Source of the DNA: an uncultured Bacteroidota bacterium
GTDB taxonomy: Bacteria; Bacteroidota; Bacteroidia; Chitinophagales; Chitinophagaceae
DNA length: 32,822 bases
Direction of reading: 5' to 3'
Assembly (NCBI GenBank): GCA_903821465.1
Contig: CAIJLK010000128.1
Coordinates: 1 to 32,822 of the forward strand
This document shows, in pieces, positions 7,821-16,799 of the stretch; position 1 is the first letter of the stretch, and each line of letters starts with the position of its first letter. Both the position numbers and the translations under genes were made by a program. The notes under the pieces are model-generated. The model was not told the origin of the DNA. It did no database searches and saw nothing but the letters and a program-made list of their open reading frames with translations.

Positions 7821-9731
7821 CTAGGTGGATAGGTTTTGTACCATCCCATTCTCTTCAATTGTAATTTGCTGCTCAGACTCTAAAAATCGCAAGGCAGTCC
7901 ATATATCATCCGAAGCAAATGCGTTGCATTGCGCTAACAACTCATTCATGGGTATTCCTTTCGAAGCAAGTGCTTTTATTTTTTCAGCAATCACTTTAAA
8001 ATCCTTACTATTTAATTCCTGTTTTTTTCTGTTTAAACAGTTGTCGCAAGTGCCACAATATTTTTTGGATACTTCTCCGAAATAATTAGTGATAAGATGA
8101 CTTCTGCAGGCATCGGCGGATTGTATATAGCCGATCATGGCATCGAGCCTTTTCTGGTATTGTTTTTTTCTTTTGTTATAGAGGTCCTGATCTATATTTA
8201 GCCATTCGGCTGGTGCACGGTTTAATGAAAAATAGATTTGTGGTTTTTCTTTTTGCGGCAGCCATTCGATAATGCCTAGTTGATGTAGTTTTTCTAATTG
8301 CAATTTTATTTCTTCAATTGGTGTTCGTAGAATTCTAGAAATCTGTTTTTCAAAAATAGCTGTTCGATTATCATAAATACCCTGATAGGTACGGAGTAAT
8401 GTTTTGATTATTGGTTCTAGATCGGGATAATTTAATTCAAAAGCGTAGAGACTTTCTTTATCAACTGTAAATTGAATCCTAGCAGGTAAAAATATATTCT
8501 CTGATAAATGACAATGGCCCTCTTGCTCCAATATTTTAAGGGTATTGTTTACGAGGTAAGAATCTAATTGGAAATTCTTGACAAATTCGTTTAAGTCAAA
8601 ATCGAAATACTGCATTTCTCCAGTACCCACTGGCAATTGCAAATAGTTAGCAAGGGACTGGTATACTTTTTTGATACTTGTGATGGTTGGATAACGTTTG
8701 TCGGGCATGGATAACAGTGCATCAATATCTGATGAATGATATAATAAAACCGCATAGGCTTTTTTGCCGTCCCTTCCCACTCTTCCTGCTTCTTGATAAT
8801 AACTTTCTATGCATTCAGGTGCATCAAAATGGATCACTGTTCTTACATCTGGCTTATCGATACCCAATCCAAAGGCATTGGTGCAGGTCATTACCCGAAC
8901 ATTATTTTGAATCCATGCATCTTGTTTCTCGGTTCTTTCATCGGAACTGATACCAGCATGATAATAATCGGCATTGACCTGATTTAACTGCAATAGTTCG
9001 GCTAGTTCTTTTGTTTGTCTGCGATTATTGCAATACACAATACTTGATCCTGGAACAGCTTCTAATATTTCAAGCACTTTATTGATCTTACTATCAACTT
9101 TAAATACGCTATACGACAGATTCTGTTTTTCAAATGATTGCTTAAAAATCTTTGCCTTTTGCATGCTTAGTTTCAACAAAAGATCTTTCTGCACTTCCAC
9201 AGTTGCAGAAGCTGTGAGTGCTATCATGGGAACATCAGGAACTGATTCTCTGATCTGTGCAATGCGTAGGTAAGAAGGCCTAAAATCATATCCCCATTGC
9301 GAAACACAGTGTGCTTCATCAACCACTAAAAGACTAATTTTTAAATAGGGTAGGAGTTCTTTAAATAAGTTGGTCTCTAAACGTTCGGGCGATAAATATA
9401 AAAACTGATAATCGCCTTCAATGGCATCCTGCAAAATGCATTTAACTTCAAAATAACTCAACCCACTATGGATACTTGCAACCGAAATGCCTTTGTCTTT
9501 TAGGTTTTCGACCTGGTCTTTCATCAGTGCGATTAACGGACTAATTACTAAACATACTCCATCCATTATCATTCCCGGAACTTGAAAACAGATCGATTTT
9601 CCGCCGCCTGTTGGTAAAAGTGCCAGCGTGTCGTTACCCAGCAATACAGATTCAATGATTTCTTCCTGCATGGGGCGGAAGGAATCGTATCCCCAGTATT
9701 GTTTTAATATTTCATGAGGGCTTAACAACAT
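7821..9731 (-). CDS. recQ: RecQ-family ATP-dependent DNA helicase
   Basis: 3'-5' superfamily 2 DNA helicase for recombination and repair, 636 aa. Walker A is LPTGGGKS (Lys45), the DEAH box is VVDEAHCVSQWGYDFRP (138-141), motif III is ALTASA and motif VI is QEAGRVGRDGK. The zinc-binding RecQ C-terminal region is marked by four cysteines in the segment ending YCGTCDNC (with the earlier DACRSH). The winged-helix part follows, but no HRDC domain is obvious, so this is the short RecQ form. It starts 13 nt downstream of the end of the copper ATPase gene on the same strand, so the two may be co-transcribed. Other RecQ paralogues may exist outside the window. Confidence 0.93.
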   Translation of the reverse strand: MLLSPHEILKQYWGYDSFRPMQEEIIESVLLGNDTLALLPTGGGKSICFQVPGMIMDGVCLVISPLIALMKDQVENLKDKGISVASIHSGLSYFEVKCILQDAIEGDYQFLYLSPERLETNLFKELLPYLKISLLVVDEAHCVSQWGYDFRPSYLRIAQIRESVPDVPMIALTASATVEVQKDLLLKLSMQKAKIFKQSFEKQNLSYSVFKVDSKINKVLEILEAVPGSSIVYCNNRRQTKELAELLQLNQVNADYYHAGISSDERTEKQDAWIQNNVRVMTCTNAFGLGIDKPDVRTVIHFDAPECIESYYQEAGRVGRDGKKAYAVLLYHSSDIDALLSMPDKRYPTITSIKKVYQSLANYLQLPVGTGEMQYFDFDLNEFVKNFQLDSYLVNNTLKILEQEGHCHLSENIFLPARIQFTVDKESLYAFELNYPDLEPIIKTLLRTYQGIYDNRTAIFEKQISRILRTPIEEIKLQLEKLHQLGIIEWLPQKEKPQIYFSLNRAPAEWLNIDQDLYNKRKKQYQKRLDAMIGYIQSADACRSHLITNYFGEVSKKYCGTCDNCLNRKKQELNSKDFKVIAEKIKALASKGIPMNELLAQCNAFASDDIWTALRFLESEQQITIEENGMVQNLST

Positions 9732-9744
9732 TCGCAGGAAAGGG

Positions 9745-11871
9745 TTAAATAACTTTTTTATAATTTAAGCGAACTGAATTAATTGCAAGAACCACATCAC
9801 TTAAAGCCATTGTGAGCGCACCAAATGTTGGGCTCAAAAATCCAAATGCCGCAACAGGTATTGCCACGATATTATAAATGAAAGCCCAGAAAAGGTTTTC
9901 TTTAATGGTGATATAGGTATGTTTTCCCAGACCAAGAGCAAGCGGTAAATTTTTTAAACCGTGGTTCATTAAAACCACCTGTGCACTCTGCATGGCAATA
10001 TGCGAAGCATCGCTTAATGAAATACCAACGGTTGCTTTTGCGAGTGCAGGCGCATCATTGATACCATCGCCAATCATCGCAGTAGGCTCTTGTGAATTAA
10101 AATGTTCAATCGCGATTAATTTCTGCTCGGGTGATTGTTCTGCTAACCATTCATCGATATGTAAATAGGTAGCAACCTGTTCACATTTTTCTTTTTTATC
10201 GCCGCTCAATAAAATAGTGCGAATGCCTTTTGCACGAAGCATTTCAACCACTTGCATGGCTTCAGGTCTGATTTCATCTGCAACATCGATCCATCCAATT
10301 AAATCAGCATTCCTAGTAATGTAAACATTGTGGGCGCGATCTTTACTAATTTCTGCAACTGCTTTGTAGGAAACTGCAGCATACTTGTTACCAGTTTTAT
10401 CGGTAGCAATCATACCCAATCCCTTTTGTTCTTCAATTTTAGTCCACCTAATATCATCCCTAGTTTTCCATTCTTTGCTGATACATTTTGCAATGGGGTG
10501 TGTGGAATATTTTTCAAGAGAATAGGCAATCCTTTTAAATTCTGCAGTTCCTTCTTCAGTATTTTCTATTGCATGAAATTGTTGAATGCTGAAGTTGCCA
10601 GTAGTAAGTGTTCCTGTTTTATCAAAAACAACCTGACGGATATCTTTAAATATTTCAAGACTCTTTGCGTTTTTAAAAAGCACCCCATTTTTTGCAGCTC
10701 TGCCCAGTCCAACTGCAATAGCAGCAGGTGTTGCAAGGCCCATGGCACAGGGACAAGAAATTACCAATACCGCTATGCCTCTCAGCAAACTTTCACTGAA
10801 ACTATGGTTGCCAATAAAGTAGTTGGCTAATAAAGTAACGAGTGCGATGCTTATAACCACTGGAACAAAAATGGCACTGATCTTATCGGCCATTTGTTGC
10901 ACTGGTGGTTTTTCTGTTTGTGCTTCGCGTACTAATTTTAAAATATTAGAAAGTACTGTGTTCTCTCCAACAGCAGTAATAATGGCTTTAAGTGTTCCTT
11001 TTTCTACCGTGCTACCGCCAATTAAAACATCATTCATTTTCTTTTCAACAGGAATACTTTCGCCTGTGATGATCGATTCATTAATGCTAGCTTCTCCCCA
11101 CAAAATCTTACAATCCATCGGAACGGGTTCACCTGAATTGATCAGTACTAGATCTCCCACTTTCAATGTCTTGCTTTCAACAGGAAAAATATGTTCCTGG
11201 TGTTGATCATCGTAGGCGATCATATTCGCCATTGACTTTTGCGATACTGCTAATTTCTTTAAGGCCTCCTGTGTTGTTTCAACAGATTTATCTTCGAGCC
11301 AGTTGCCTAGAAATACAAGGGTAATAATAGTGGCAGCTGTTTCATAAAAAAGATAGTGTTCTGCATCTCCTATGAGTGTCCCGTATAAACTATATCCAAA
11401 TGCAGCAACTGAACCAATTGCTATTAATACATTCATATTAGGAATGCCTTTCCATAAACTATGGATTGCACTTCGTCCGAAAAAATCCATACCTACTATA
11501 AACACAGGAATGGTTAATCCGAGTTGCACATAGGGGTCCATTAAAAAATGAATATGTACTCCCGGAATCATGTGCAGCATTAGTGGGGCAGTAAAAATGA
11601 TGCAGAAAGTAAAACGTTGCAAATGGTTGGTAAAAAGCTTTTTTGTTTTTTTTGTATCTGAAGCTTCGCCAGTTTCAACATGGTAGCCTAAATTTTCAAT
11701 TCCTTTAGCCAGATCAACCTTTGATGTTTCTTCCACCATTTCGAAGCTCACATCTCCACCCATGAAATTCACTTTCACCTCTTTCATACCCTTTTCGGTA
11801 AGGTATTTATTTACGGTTAGTGCGCAGTTTGTGCAGCTCATTCCCTCAACTTTCCAATTCACTTTTTCCAT
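9745..11871 (-). CDS. copA: Copper-translocating P1B-type ATPase
   Basis: Heavy-metal export ATPase of the inner membrane, 708 aa from the chosen ATG. One N-terminal heavy-metal-associated domain carries GMSCTNC (Cys13, Cys16). The transport motif CPC (373-375) sits in SCPCAMGLATPAA, which points to Cu+ (or Ag+). The phosphorylated Asp417 is in DKTGTLT, the HP dipeptide is in YSTHPIAK and the hinge is GDGINDAPALA. The last membrane pair has YN in FIYNIVAIP and MALSDVVLAINS instead of the commoner MxxSS, a variant worth noting. A TTG at 11895 would extend the frame by 8 residues, but the ATG at 11871 starts directly at the HMA domain. A -7 box lies 41 nt upstream. Confidence 0.9.
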   Translation of the reverse strand: MEKVNWKVEGMSCTNCALTVNKYLTEKGMKEVKVNFMGGDVSFEMVEETSKVDLAKGIENLGYHVETGEASDTKKTKKLFTNHLQRFTFCIIFTAPLMLHMIPGVHIHFLMDPYVQLGLTIPVFIVGMDFFGRSAIHSLWKGIPNMNVLIAIGSVAAFGYSLYGTLIGDAEHYLFYETAATIITLVFLGNWLEDKSVETTQEALKKLAVSQKSMANMIAYDDQHQEHIFPVESKTLKVGDLVLINSGEPVPMDCKILWGEASINESIITGESIPVEKKMNDVLIGGSTVEKGTLKAIITAVGENTVLSNILKLVREAQTEKPPVQQMADKISAIFVPVVISIALVTLLANYFIGNHSFSESLLRGIAVLVISCPCAMGLATPAAIAVGLGRAAKNGVLFKNAKSLEIFKDIRQVVFDKTGTLTTGNFSIQQFHAIENTEEGTAEFKRIAYSLEKYSTHPIAKCISKEWKTRDDIRWTKIEEQKGLGMIATDKTGNKYAAVSYKAVAEISKDRAHNVYITRNADLIGWIDVADEIRPEAMQVVEMLRAKGIRTILLSGDKKEKCEQVATYLHIDEWLAEQSPEQKLIAIEHFNSQEPTAMIGDGINDAPALAKATVGISLSDASHIAMQSAQVVLMNHGLKNLPLALGLGKHTYITIKENLFWAFIYNIVAIPVAAFGFLSPTFGALTMALSDVVLAINSVRLNYKKVI

Positions 11872-11912
11872 TGTAGAAATTTTATGCAATTCCAAATTGC
11901 CAATTTATCGGG

Positions 11913-11920
11913 CAAAGGTA
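11913..11920 (-). promoter_or_regulatory. Putative -7 box (TACCTTTG) for copA
   Basis: TACCTTTG on the minus strand (CAAAGGTA on the plus strand) matches the TAnnTTTG consensus. It would give a leader of about 35-40 nt before the ATG at 11871. No -33 TTTG is obvious. Confidence 0.45.
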
Positions 11921-12024
11921 CTACATGCAAGAGGGGCTAGCTTTCGAAAAAGGGATAATATTTTTACATCATTGTGTCAAAAATCAAAGAAATATAGACA
12001 CAGACTGCATTTCAAATGGTTCTA

Positions 12025-12032
12025 TATCTTTG
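12025..12032 (+). promoter_or_regulatory. Putative -7 box (TATCTTTG) for tsaE
   Basis: TATCTTTG matches TAnnTTTG exactly and ends 4 nt before the ATG at 12037. It lies inside the frame if the earlier ATG at 12016 were used, which argues for the later start and a leaderless transcript. Confidence 0.45.
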
Positions 12033-12036
12033 CAAA

Positions 12037-12459
12037 ATGGATGCAATTTATGAGCTGCCACAAATCAAAGCCGTTGCAAAAGCCCTTTGGAAAGAAGGAA
12101 AGGCAAATAAGGTTTGGATCTTTCATGCCAGCATGGGTACAGGCAAGACCAGTTTTATACATGCATTAGCTGAGGTATTGGAAGTAAAAGACACCGTGGG
12201 TAGTCCAACTTTTTCCCTGATCAATGAATACGAAAGTCCGATTGCAGGAACCATCTATCATATGGATTGGTACCGATTAAAAGACGAAGAAGAAGCTATT
12301 CAAGCGGGAATTGAAGATGCAATATTATCAGGGAATCTATGTTTGATTGAGTGGCCCGAAAAAGCTGCCGGATTATTGCCCGAACAACCTTTTGAAGTAT
12401 TTATGGAAATACTTGATGAAAAAATGCGTAGAATTTACACTGAGCGCTCAGAAGAATAA
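12037..12459 (+). CDS. tsaE: tRNA threonylcarbamoyladenosine biosynthesis ATPase TsaE
   Basis: Cytoplasmic P-loop ATPase that, with TsaB and TsaD, is needed for the t6A37 modification of ANN-decoding tRNAs. The 140-aa length is normal for the family. Seen in sequence: Walker A MGTGKTS in WIFHASMGTGKTS, the switch segment SPTFSLINEY, the conserved HMDWYRL and the Walker B-like CLIEWPEKA. The start is taken as ATG 12037 (MDAIYELPQ) because the upstream ATG at 12016 would place a -7 promoter box inside the coding sequence. It is followed 92 nt later by ald on the same strand, a pairing I associate with Bacteroidota genomes. Confidence 0.92.
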   Translation: MDAIYELPQIKAVAKALWKEGKANKVWIFHASMGTGKTSFIHALAEVLEVKDTVGSPTFSLINEYESPIAGTIYHMDWYRLKDEEEAIQAGIEDAILSGNLCLIEWPEKAAGLLPEQPFEVFMEILDEKMRRIYTERSEE

Positions 12460-12551
12460 TCTATTTCGGATGGCTTTTAAAGGAAACCATTTGTGCTTCA
12501 AATCAAGTAATTTTATAAGGAAGAATAATTTATCCTAATAATCAAAAGAAA

Positions 12552-13766
12552 ATGGCCACAAGCAAACCGTCCATCAGTGCATCTTTCCAATTTGAAACAA
12601 TGGAGGAGACGCTGGATATAAAACCTCAGGGCGAGAAATTATTTATCGGCATTCCTAAAGAAATTGCATTTCAGGAGAATAGAATTGCCTTAACACCAGA
12701 TGCAGTTGGGGTATTGGTTGCAAATGGAAACCATGTTCAGGTAGAACATAAAGCAGGCGAAGGCAGTAACTATTCCGATCAGGATTATGCAGAAGCAGGA
12801 GCCAAAATCGTGTACGACAAAGCAGAGATTTATAAAGCACCGATTCTTGTAAAGAGTGCTCCACCTGTAGAAGAGGATCTGCCTTTTTTGCAAATGAATC
12901 AAACCATCATTTCCCCCATACATTTATCGGCGCTCAAAAAACATCATATTGAAACAATGATGGCAAAAAGGATTACAGCCTTGAGTTTCGAAAATTTTAA
13001 AGACGATAGTGGTACTTATCCCATTGTTCGAAGCATGAGCGAGATTGCGGGAAGTGCGGTAATGTTGATTGCGGGTCAGTATTTAAGCAGCTTTAATAAA
13101 GGCAAGGGCGTATTACTTGGAGGTATCAGTGGTATTCCGCCAACTAAAGTAGTGATTGTTGGTGCGGGTATTGTGGGAGAATTTGCTACGAGAAATGCAT
13201 TAGCACTTGGTGCTTCAGTAAAAGTTTTCGATAATAATGTTACGAGATTAAAACAGCTGCAAAATAATTTAGGGCAACGTATATGGACTTCCGTTTTGGA
13301 GCCCAAAATTCTTTCAAAGCAATTGAAAACTTGTGAAGTGGCTGTTGGCGCTTTAAGCAATGAATTTGGAAGAGCGCCCGTTGTGGTTTCAGAAGAAATG
13401 GTGGCAGCAATGCGTCAGGGTAGTATCATAATTGATGTGGCAATAGATCGTGGAGGATGTTTTGAGACGAGCGAATTAACCAGTCACGAGAACCCGACTT
13501 TTGTAAAGCACGGCGTAATACATTATTGCGTACCGAATATTCCTAGTGGGTTTGCGCGAACAGCTAGTCAGGCTATTAGCAATGTATTGATGCCATTGAT
13601 TTTAGACGTAAGTGACGAGGGCGGACTTGAAGAAATGGTATGGCATAATTTTAACCTTCGTGAAGGAATTTATTTATTCAAAGGGGCGTTAACGGATATT
13701 TATATTAGTCAAAAGTTTGACCTGAAATTCACTGATTTAAACTTGCTTATTGCAAGCAGAAGATAA
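12552..13766 (+). CDS. ald: Alanine dehydrogenase
   Basis: NAD-dependent enzyme interconverting L-alanine with pyruvate and ammonia, of the AlaDH/PNT family; 404 aa, with an N-terminal extension of about 30 residues before the core. The N-terminal domain shows IGIPKEIAFQENRIALTP (substrate-binding Arg and Lys region) and VKSAPP. The NAD domain shows VVIVGAGIVGEFATRNALALG and VFDNN at the end of the second strand. Later come IDVAIDRGGCFETS and HYCVPNIPS, typical of alanine dehydrogenases rather than transhydrogenase alpha subunits. It lies between tsaE and a small membrane-protein gene, 17 nt upstream of the latter, so these form a likely operon. Confidence 0.93.
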   Translation: MATSKPSISASFQFETMEETLDIKPQGEKLFIGIPKEIAFQENRIALTPDAVGVLVANGNHVQVEHKAGEGSNYSDQDYAEAGAKIVYDKAEIYKAPILVKSAPPVEEDLPFLQMNQTIISPIHLSALKKHHIETMMAKRITALSFENFKDDSGTYPIVRSMSEIAGSAVMLIAGQYLSSFNKGKGVLLGGISGIPPTKVVIVGAGIVGEFATRNALALGASVKVFDNNVTRLKQLQNNLGQRIWTSVLEPKILSKQLKTCEVAVGALSNEFGRAPVVVSEEMVAAMRQGSIIIDVAIDRGGCFETSELTSHENPTFVKHGVIHYCVPNIPSGFARTASQAISNVLMPLILDVSDEGGLEEMVWHNFNLREGIYLFKGALTDIYISQKFDLKFTDLNLLIASRR

Positions 13767-13783
13767 TAAATTATATTTTTATT

Positions 13784-14179
13784 ATGAGCTATGTGTATTC
13801 GAATTTAAATGGTTTTCTAAATAATCAAACATTATTGGGTGCCTTGGTATTAGTCATTTCTTTTAGTTATTTTTTTTATAGAAAAAGTAAAATACATTTT
13901 CGTATCAAATCGCATAGAAATAAAGAGGGAGTTGTGGTGTATAAGGCAGAGCATAAGGTTTGGTTATTTGGAAAATGGGAAGCTGATTATTTAGGAATTC
14001 ATTCGAGTGAACAGACAGAAAAAATGAGAGCCTTATATATTTTAATGGGCTGGCAGAAAAAAGAAGATACACCTTCAAAAGAAGAAAAAGAAAGTGGAAA
14101 TTTTACCCACGAATATTATTCTTCCCCAAAAGTCAGGGAGTTGGAGAAGAATTTATTGAAGAAAGTAGACAACGTGTAA
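13784..14179 (+). CDS. Hypothetical membrane-anchored protein in the tsaE-ald operon
   Basis: A 131-aa protein I cannot assign. One hydrophobic helix lies near residues 17-36 (LLGALVLVISFSYFFY), followed by a basic stretch (RKSKIHFRIKSHRNK). A small soluble domain contains VVYKAEHKVWLFGKWEADYLGIHSSEQ, and the tail is charged. It starts 17 nt after ald on the same strand, so co-transcription is likely. A homopurine repeat begins directly at its TAA stop. Confidence 0.75.
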   Translation: MSYVYSNLNGFLNNQTLLGALVLVISFSYFFYRKSKIHFRIKSHRNKEGVVVYKAEHKVWLFGKWEADYLGIHSSEQTEKMRALYILMGWQKKEDTPSKEEKESGNFTHEYYSSPKVRELEKNLLKKVDNV

Positions 14180-14331
14180 GGAAGTGAAGAGTTTTAAAGT
14201 GAAGAGTGATGAGTGGAAGAAGAAGGAAGTGAAAAGATAAAAGATAAAAGTGAAAAGATAAAAGTGAAAAGTGAAAAGTGAAGAGTGGAAGAAGAAGTGA
14301 AGAGATAAGAGTGAAAAGTGAAGAGTGGTTG
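14180..14331 (+). repeat. Homopurine imperfect tandem repeat, second copy
   Basis: An approximately 150-nt A/G tract built of GTGAAGAGTG, GTGAAAAGATAAAA and GGAAGAAG-like units, starting immediately after the TAA of the preceding gene. A 26-nt stretch (14229-14254) is identical to 3135-3160 downstream of the S9 peptidase. The open frames that cross it on the minus strand consist only of repeat-derived Phe/Ser/Leu codons and are not genes. Confidence 0.8.
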
Positions 14332-14372
14332 AAAAGTGTGAAAGTGAAGGTATCCCTCGCTTTCACACTTTT
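14332..14372. terminator. Long hairpin between convergent genes
   Basis: AAAAGTGTGAAAG (14332-14344) pairs perfectly with CTTTCACACTTTT (14360-14372). The stem is extended by further pairs (TGA with TCG, GG with CC) to a small loop. T-rich sequence follows on the plus strand and A/purine-rich sequence precedes it, so it can terminate both convergent transcripts. Confidence 0.7.
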
Positions 14373-14382
14373 TCATTTTCAA

Positions 14383-14420
14383 TCCTCTCTTCACTTTTAT
14401 CTATAATCTTTTATCTTTTT
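14383..14420 (-). repeat. Homopurine repeat unit in opposite orientation, after Gfo/Idh stop
   Basis: On the minus strand, the sequence right after the Gfo/Idh stop is AAAAAGATAAAAG, then GATAAAAGTGAAGAGAGG with a few interruptions. It is the same unit type as at 3069 and 14180, but here it is purine-rich on the minus strand, that is again in the sense orientation of the gene it follows. Confidence 0.65.
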
Positions 14421-15752
14421 TTACACATATTTCGTAACCCCCGGCACAGCGATGGGGTAGTAGCCATCGGGGCCTGGAACTATTGGTGTTGGGGCATCCC
14501 AGGCATATACTTTCGGATGTATATCTAATCCTGAATTGATGGCTTTATCCCAAGCAATAACTTGTCCGCTATAAGTTGCCATTCTACCGAGAATGGATGT
14601 CATGGTACTATGAGCACCATTATCCGCATCTGCAAATTTGTATTCACCTTTTACAATAGCTGCAAATAATTCATCGTGTTCGGTTTGATACGGATTGTTT
14701 TCTCCCTTCATATCGTATTGATAAATTGGGTTGCCTTTTGCATCGACAATCTTTCCAGCACCGCAGAATATCTTCCCTTTTGTGCCTACTAATAATTCAT
14801 CAACTTTACTTGAGGTTCCAGGGATATGACGGCACTGACTATTTAAAATAGATCCATCGGCATATTGGAACTCTACATAGTGGTGATCGAAAATTTCTCC
14901 GTTTTCCTTTCCCTTACGAACTTGTCTTCCACCCATGCCCTGTGCCTTAACTGGATAGCCCCCTTTAAACCAATTGATCACATCGAGATTGTGAATATGC
15001 TGTTCAGTAATATGATCGCCACAAAGCCAATTAAAATAATACCAGTTACGCATTTGGTATTCCATTTCGGTCTGACCCGCTTTACGTGGCCTAACCCAAA
15101 CACCATCGTTATTCCACCATGCTTGTGCAGATGTTATATCGCCAATCATGTCTTTGCGTTTAAATAATTCGCGATAAGAATTTTGATAGTGTCTTTGTAA
15201 GCCAACCACTACATTGAGTTTTTTCTGTTTTGCGATTTGTGCAGCAGCTAAGACTCTTTGAATACCTGCAGGGTCTGTTGCCACAGGCTTCTCCATGAAT
15301 ACATGTTTGTTTTGCGCGATCGCTTCTTCAAAATGAATAGGGCGGAAACCTGGAGGTGTTGTAAGTATCACCACATCTGCCAATGCAATTGCTTTTTTAT
15401 AAGCATCAAAGCCGGTAAATTTTCTTTCTTCAGGCACATCTATTTTTTTCTCTAAACCCTTTCCATCGTTTTTTGCTTCTTCTACAAGCGACTTCAAGCA
15501 GTTATCTAAATTATCTCTGAAAGCATCTGCCATGGCAACCAGTTTTACATTCTGTTTGCTCAACAAAGCTTGCATAGCTGCACCGGTACCCCTACCACCG
15601 CAACCCACTAATACAATTTTAATTTCATCACCAGCGCCTGAAAAATAATTGGCTCTTGATAGAAATGGAGCAGCGATCAAGCCGCCTGCAATAATAGAAC
15701 TGTTCTTCACAAATTTTCTGCGAGAAGAATGGTTAAAAGCATCGTTAGACAT
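14421..15752 (-). CDS. Gfo/Idh/MocA-family oxidoreductase with Tat signal
   Basis: NAD(P)-dependent sugar or polyol oxidoreductase-like protein (443 aa), exported folded with its cofactor by the Tat system. The N-terminus has SRRKFVKNSS followed by a hydrophobic stretch IIAGGLIAAPFLS. The Rossmann loop is IVLVGCGGRGTG. The Gfo/Idh signature EKPVATDPAG holds the catalytic Lys, and HITEQHIHNLDVINW carries the likely catalytic His. The C-terminal alpha/beta domain spans the rest. It is the last gene of a minus-strand operon (18 nt after the SUMF1-like gene). Tat-exported Gfo/Idh proteins are frequent in Bacteroidota; the substrate is unknown. Confidence 0.9.
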   Translation of the reverse strand: MSNDAFNHSSRRKFVKNSSIIAGGLIAAPFLSRANYFSGAGDEIKIVLVGCGGRGTGAAMQALLSKQNVKLVAMADAFRDNLDNCLKSLVEEAKNDGKGLEKKIDVPEERKFTGFDAYKKAIALADVVILTTPPGFRPIHFEEAIAQNKHVFMEKPVATDPAGIQRVLAAAQIAKQKKLNVVVGLQRHYQNSYRELFKRKDMIGDITSAQAWWNNDGVWVRPRKAGQTEMEYQMRNWYYFNWLCGDHITEQHIHNLDVINWFKGGYPVKAQGMGGRQVRKGKENGEIFDHHYVEFQYADGSILNSQCRHIPGTSSKVDELLVGTKGKIFCGAGKIVDAKGNPIYQYDMKGENNPYQTEHDELFAAIVKGEYKFADADNGAHSTMTSILGRMATYSGQVIAWDKAINSGLDIHPKVYAWDAPTPIVPGPDGYYPIAVPGVTKYV

Positions 15753-15770
15753 AACTATTGATTTAAATGT

Positions 15771-16751
15771 TTATAGACCCAGATAGTTTTTAAAAAATTC
15801 ATTAATATTTTCTGTTGATGGAGCAATTTGAGGGCGTACCAAACGAATGCCTACATTCTTTGCCTCGGTCAACCACCACTTACTCTTCGGAATTTGTGGG
15901 TCTCTTCGATTCCATGCTGGCTCTGAGTGAAAACGCTTAGCAGAGCGAAAAGCTGTTCCAGATTCCATAAAAGATCCACCTCGTAAAACCTTTGGATATT
16001 TTGTACTGTTTACTTCCATTATAGGATTCTTGACATTTTCTTCCAGCTTACTATATCGCTCCGGTTCATAATGTTCGAGTGTCCATTCCATTAAATTACC
16101 TAAAATATCGTAGAGCCCCCATGGGTTTGGTTTTTTTTGTCCCACTTTTTCATACTTATCATCCCCCGACTCGAGATCCCAGGCATAGTCTTTCAATTTA
16201 GATTTATCATCTCCAAAAAAATAAGGAGTAGTTGTTCCAGCTCTACATGCATATTCCCATTCTGCTTCTGTTGGCAAACGATAGAAGATACCTGTTTTTT
16301 GGTACAGCCATCTGCAATACATGATGGCAGCCCGCTGACTCATGCTATTGGCAGGATATCCTCCTTCTTTTCCCATGCCCCAGGTGAGGTCGACATACTG
16401 CGGACTAGGCCTGGTAATTGCATCTACATCAGAGTTCATACTCGTTTGATCGTCTTTCAAAAAAATATCAAACTCATCACGAGTTACTTCATAAGCACTC
16501 ATCCAAAAAGCATCGAGTTGAATTTTTTTCTGGGGTCCTTCGTCAGTTTCTCTTTTAGCTTCTGTATTTGAACTGCCCATTAGGAAGCTTCCTGCAGGAA
16601 TGGGCACCATTTTAAATTTTTGTGTACTGCCTGTGATGGTTTGTTCGTAGGGTTTAAAATCAATAGAATTTGTCTGTGCAAATAAACCAGTTGTGCTGAA
16701 AAATATGGAAACTAGTAAAGCAGTTTTCACGAAAAAATATTTATCTGTCAA
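15771..16751 (-). CDS. Secreted SUMF1/FGE-fold protein lacking the catalytic cysteines
   Basis: A formylglycine-generating-enzyme-fold (SUMF1) protein, 326 aa, with signal peptide FVKTALLVSIFFSTTGLFAQ. Family motifs are MVPIPAGSFLMGS, YEVTRDEFDIFL, RLPTEAEWEYACRAG, NPWGLYDILGNLMEW and VLRGGSF. In true FGE the segment after RGGS carries two copper-binding cysteines; here it reads FMESGTAFRSAKRF with no cysteine. Formylglycine formation is therefore unlikely, and a binding or structural role is more plausible. The relation to gliding-type SUMF1 lipoproteins is only at fold level. The listed start is TTG; an in-frame GTG at 16730 is a reasonable alternative. It lies between apbE-like and Gfo/Idh genes in one operon. 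Confidence 0.85.
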   Translation of the reverse strand: MTDKYFFVKTALLVSIFFSTTGLFAQTNSIDFKPYEQTITGSTQKFKMVPIPAGSFLMGSSNTEAKRETDEGPQKKIQLDAFWMSAYEVTRDEFDIFLKDDQTSMNSDVDAITRPSPQYVDLTWGMGKEGGYPANSMSQRAAIMYCRWLYQKTGIFYRLPTEAEWEYACRAGTTTPYFFGDDKSKLKDYAWDLESGDDKYEKVGQKKPNPWGLYDILGNLMEWTLEHYEPERYSKLEENVKNPIMEVNSTKYPKVLRGGSFMESGTAFRSAKRFHSEPAWNRRDPQIPKSKWWLTEAKNVGIRLVRPQIAPSTENINEFFKNYLGL

Positions 16752-16799
16752 GTTAAGTATAAAATCGACTGATTACAATTTCTTTTGATAGTAAAACAA

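Noticed and set aside
10330..11206. Long plus-strand frames opposite the copper ATPase gene (166 and 127 codons)
   Set aside because: They are antisense shadows; the minus-strand frame has every P-type ATPase motif, and the shadow proteins are Cys/Phe-rich without any recognisable domain.
11762..12169. 135-codon plus-strand frame overlapping the start of copA and tsaE
   Set aside because: It overlaps the copA 5' end antisense and tsaE in another frame; both real genes have full motif support.
14133..14394. Minus-strand open frames across the purine repeat (Phe/Ser/Leu-rich proteins)
   Set aside because: They are translations of the pyrimidine strand of the repeat, with no signal, domain or start context.
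15771..16751. Formylglycine-generating enzyme or gliding protein GldK
   Set aside because: The two catalytic cysteines of FGE are missing, and no gldLMN genes are adjacent. Only the SUMF1 fold is supported.
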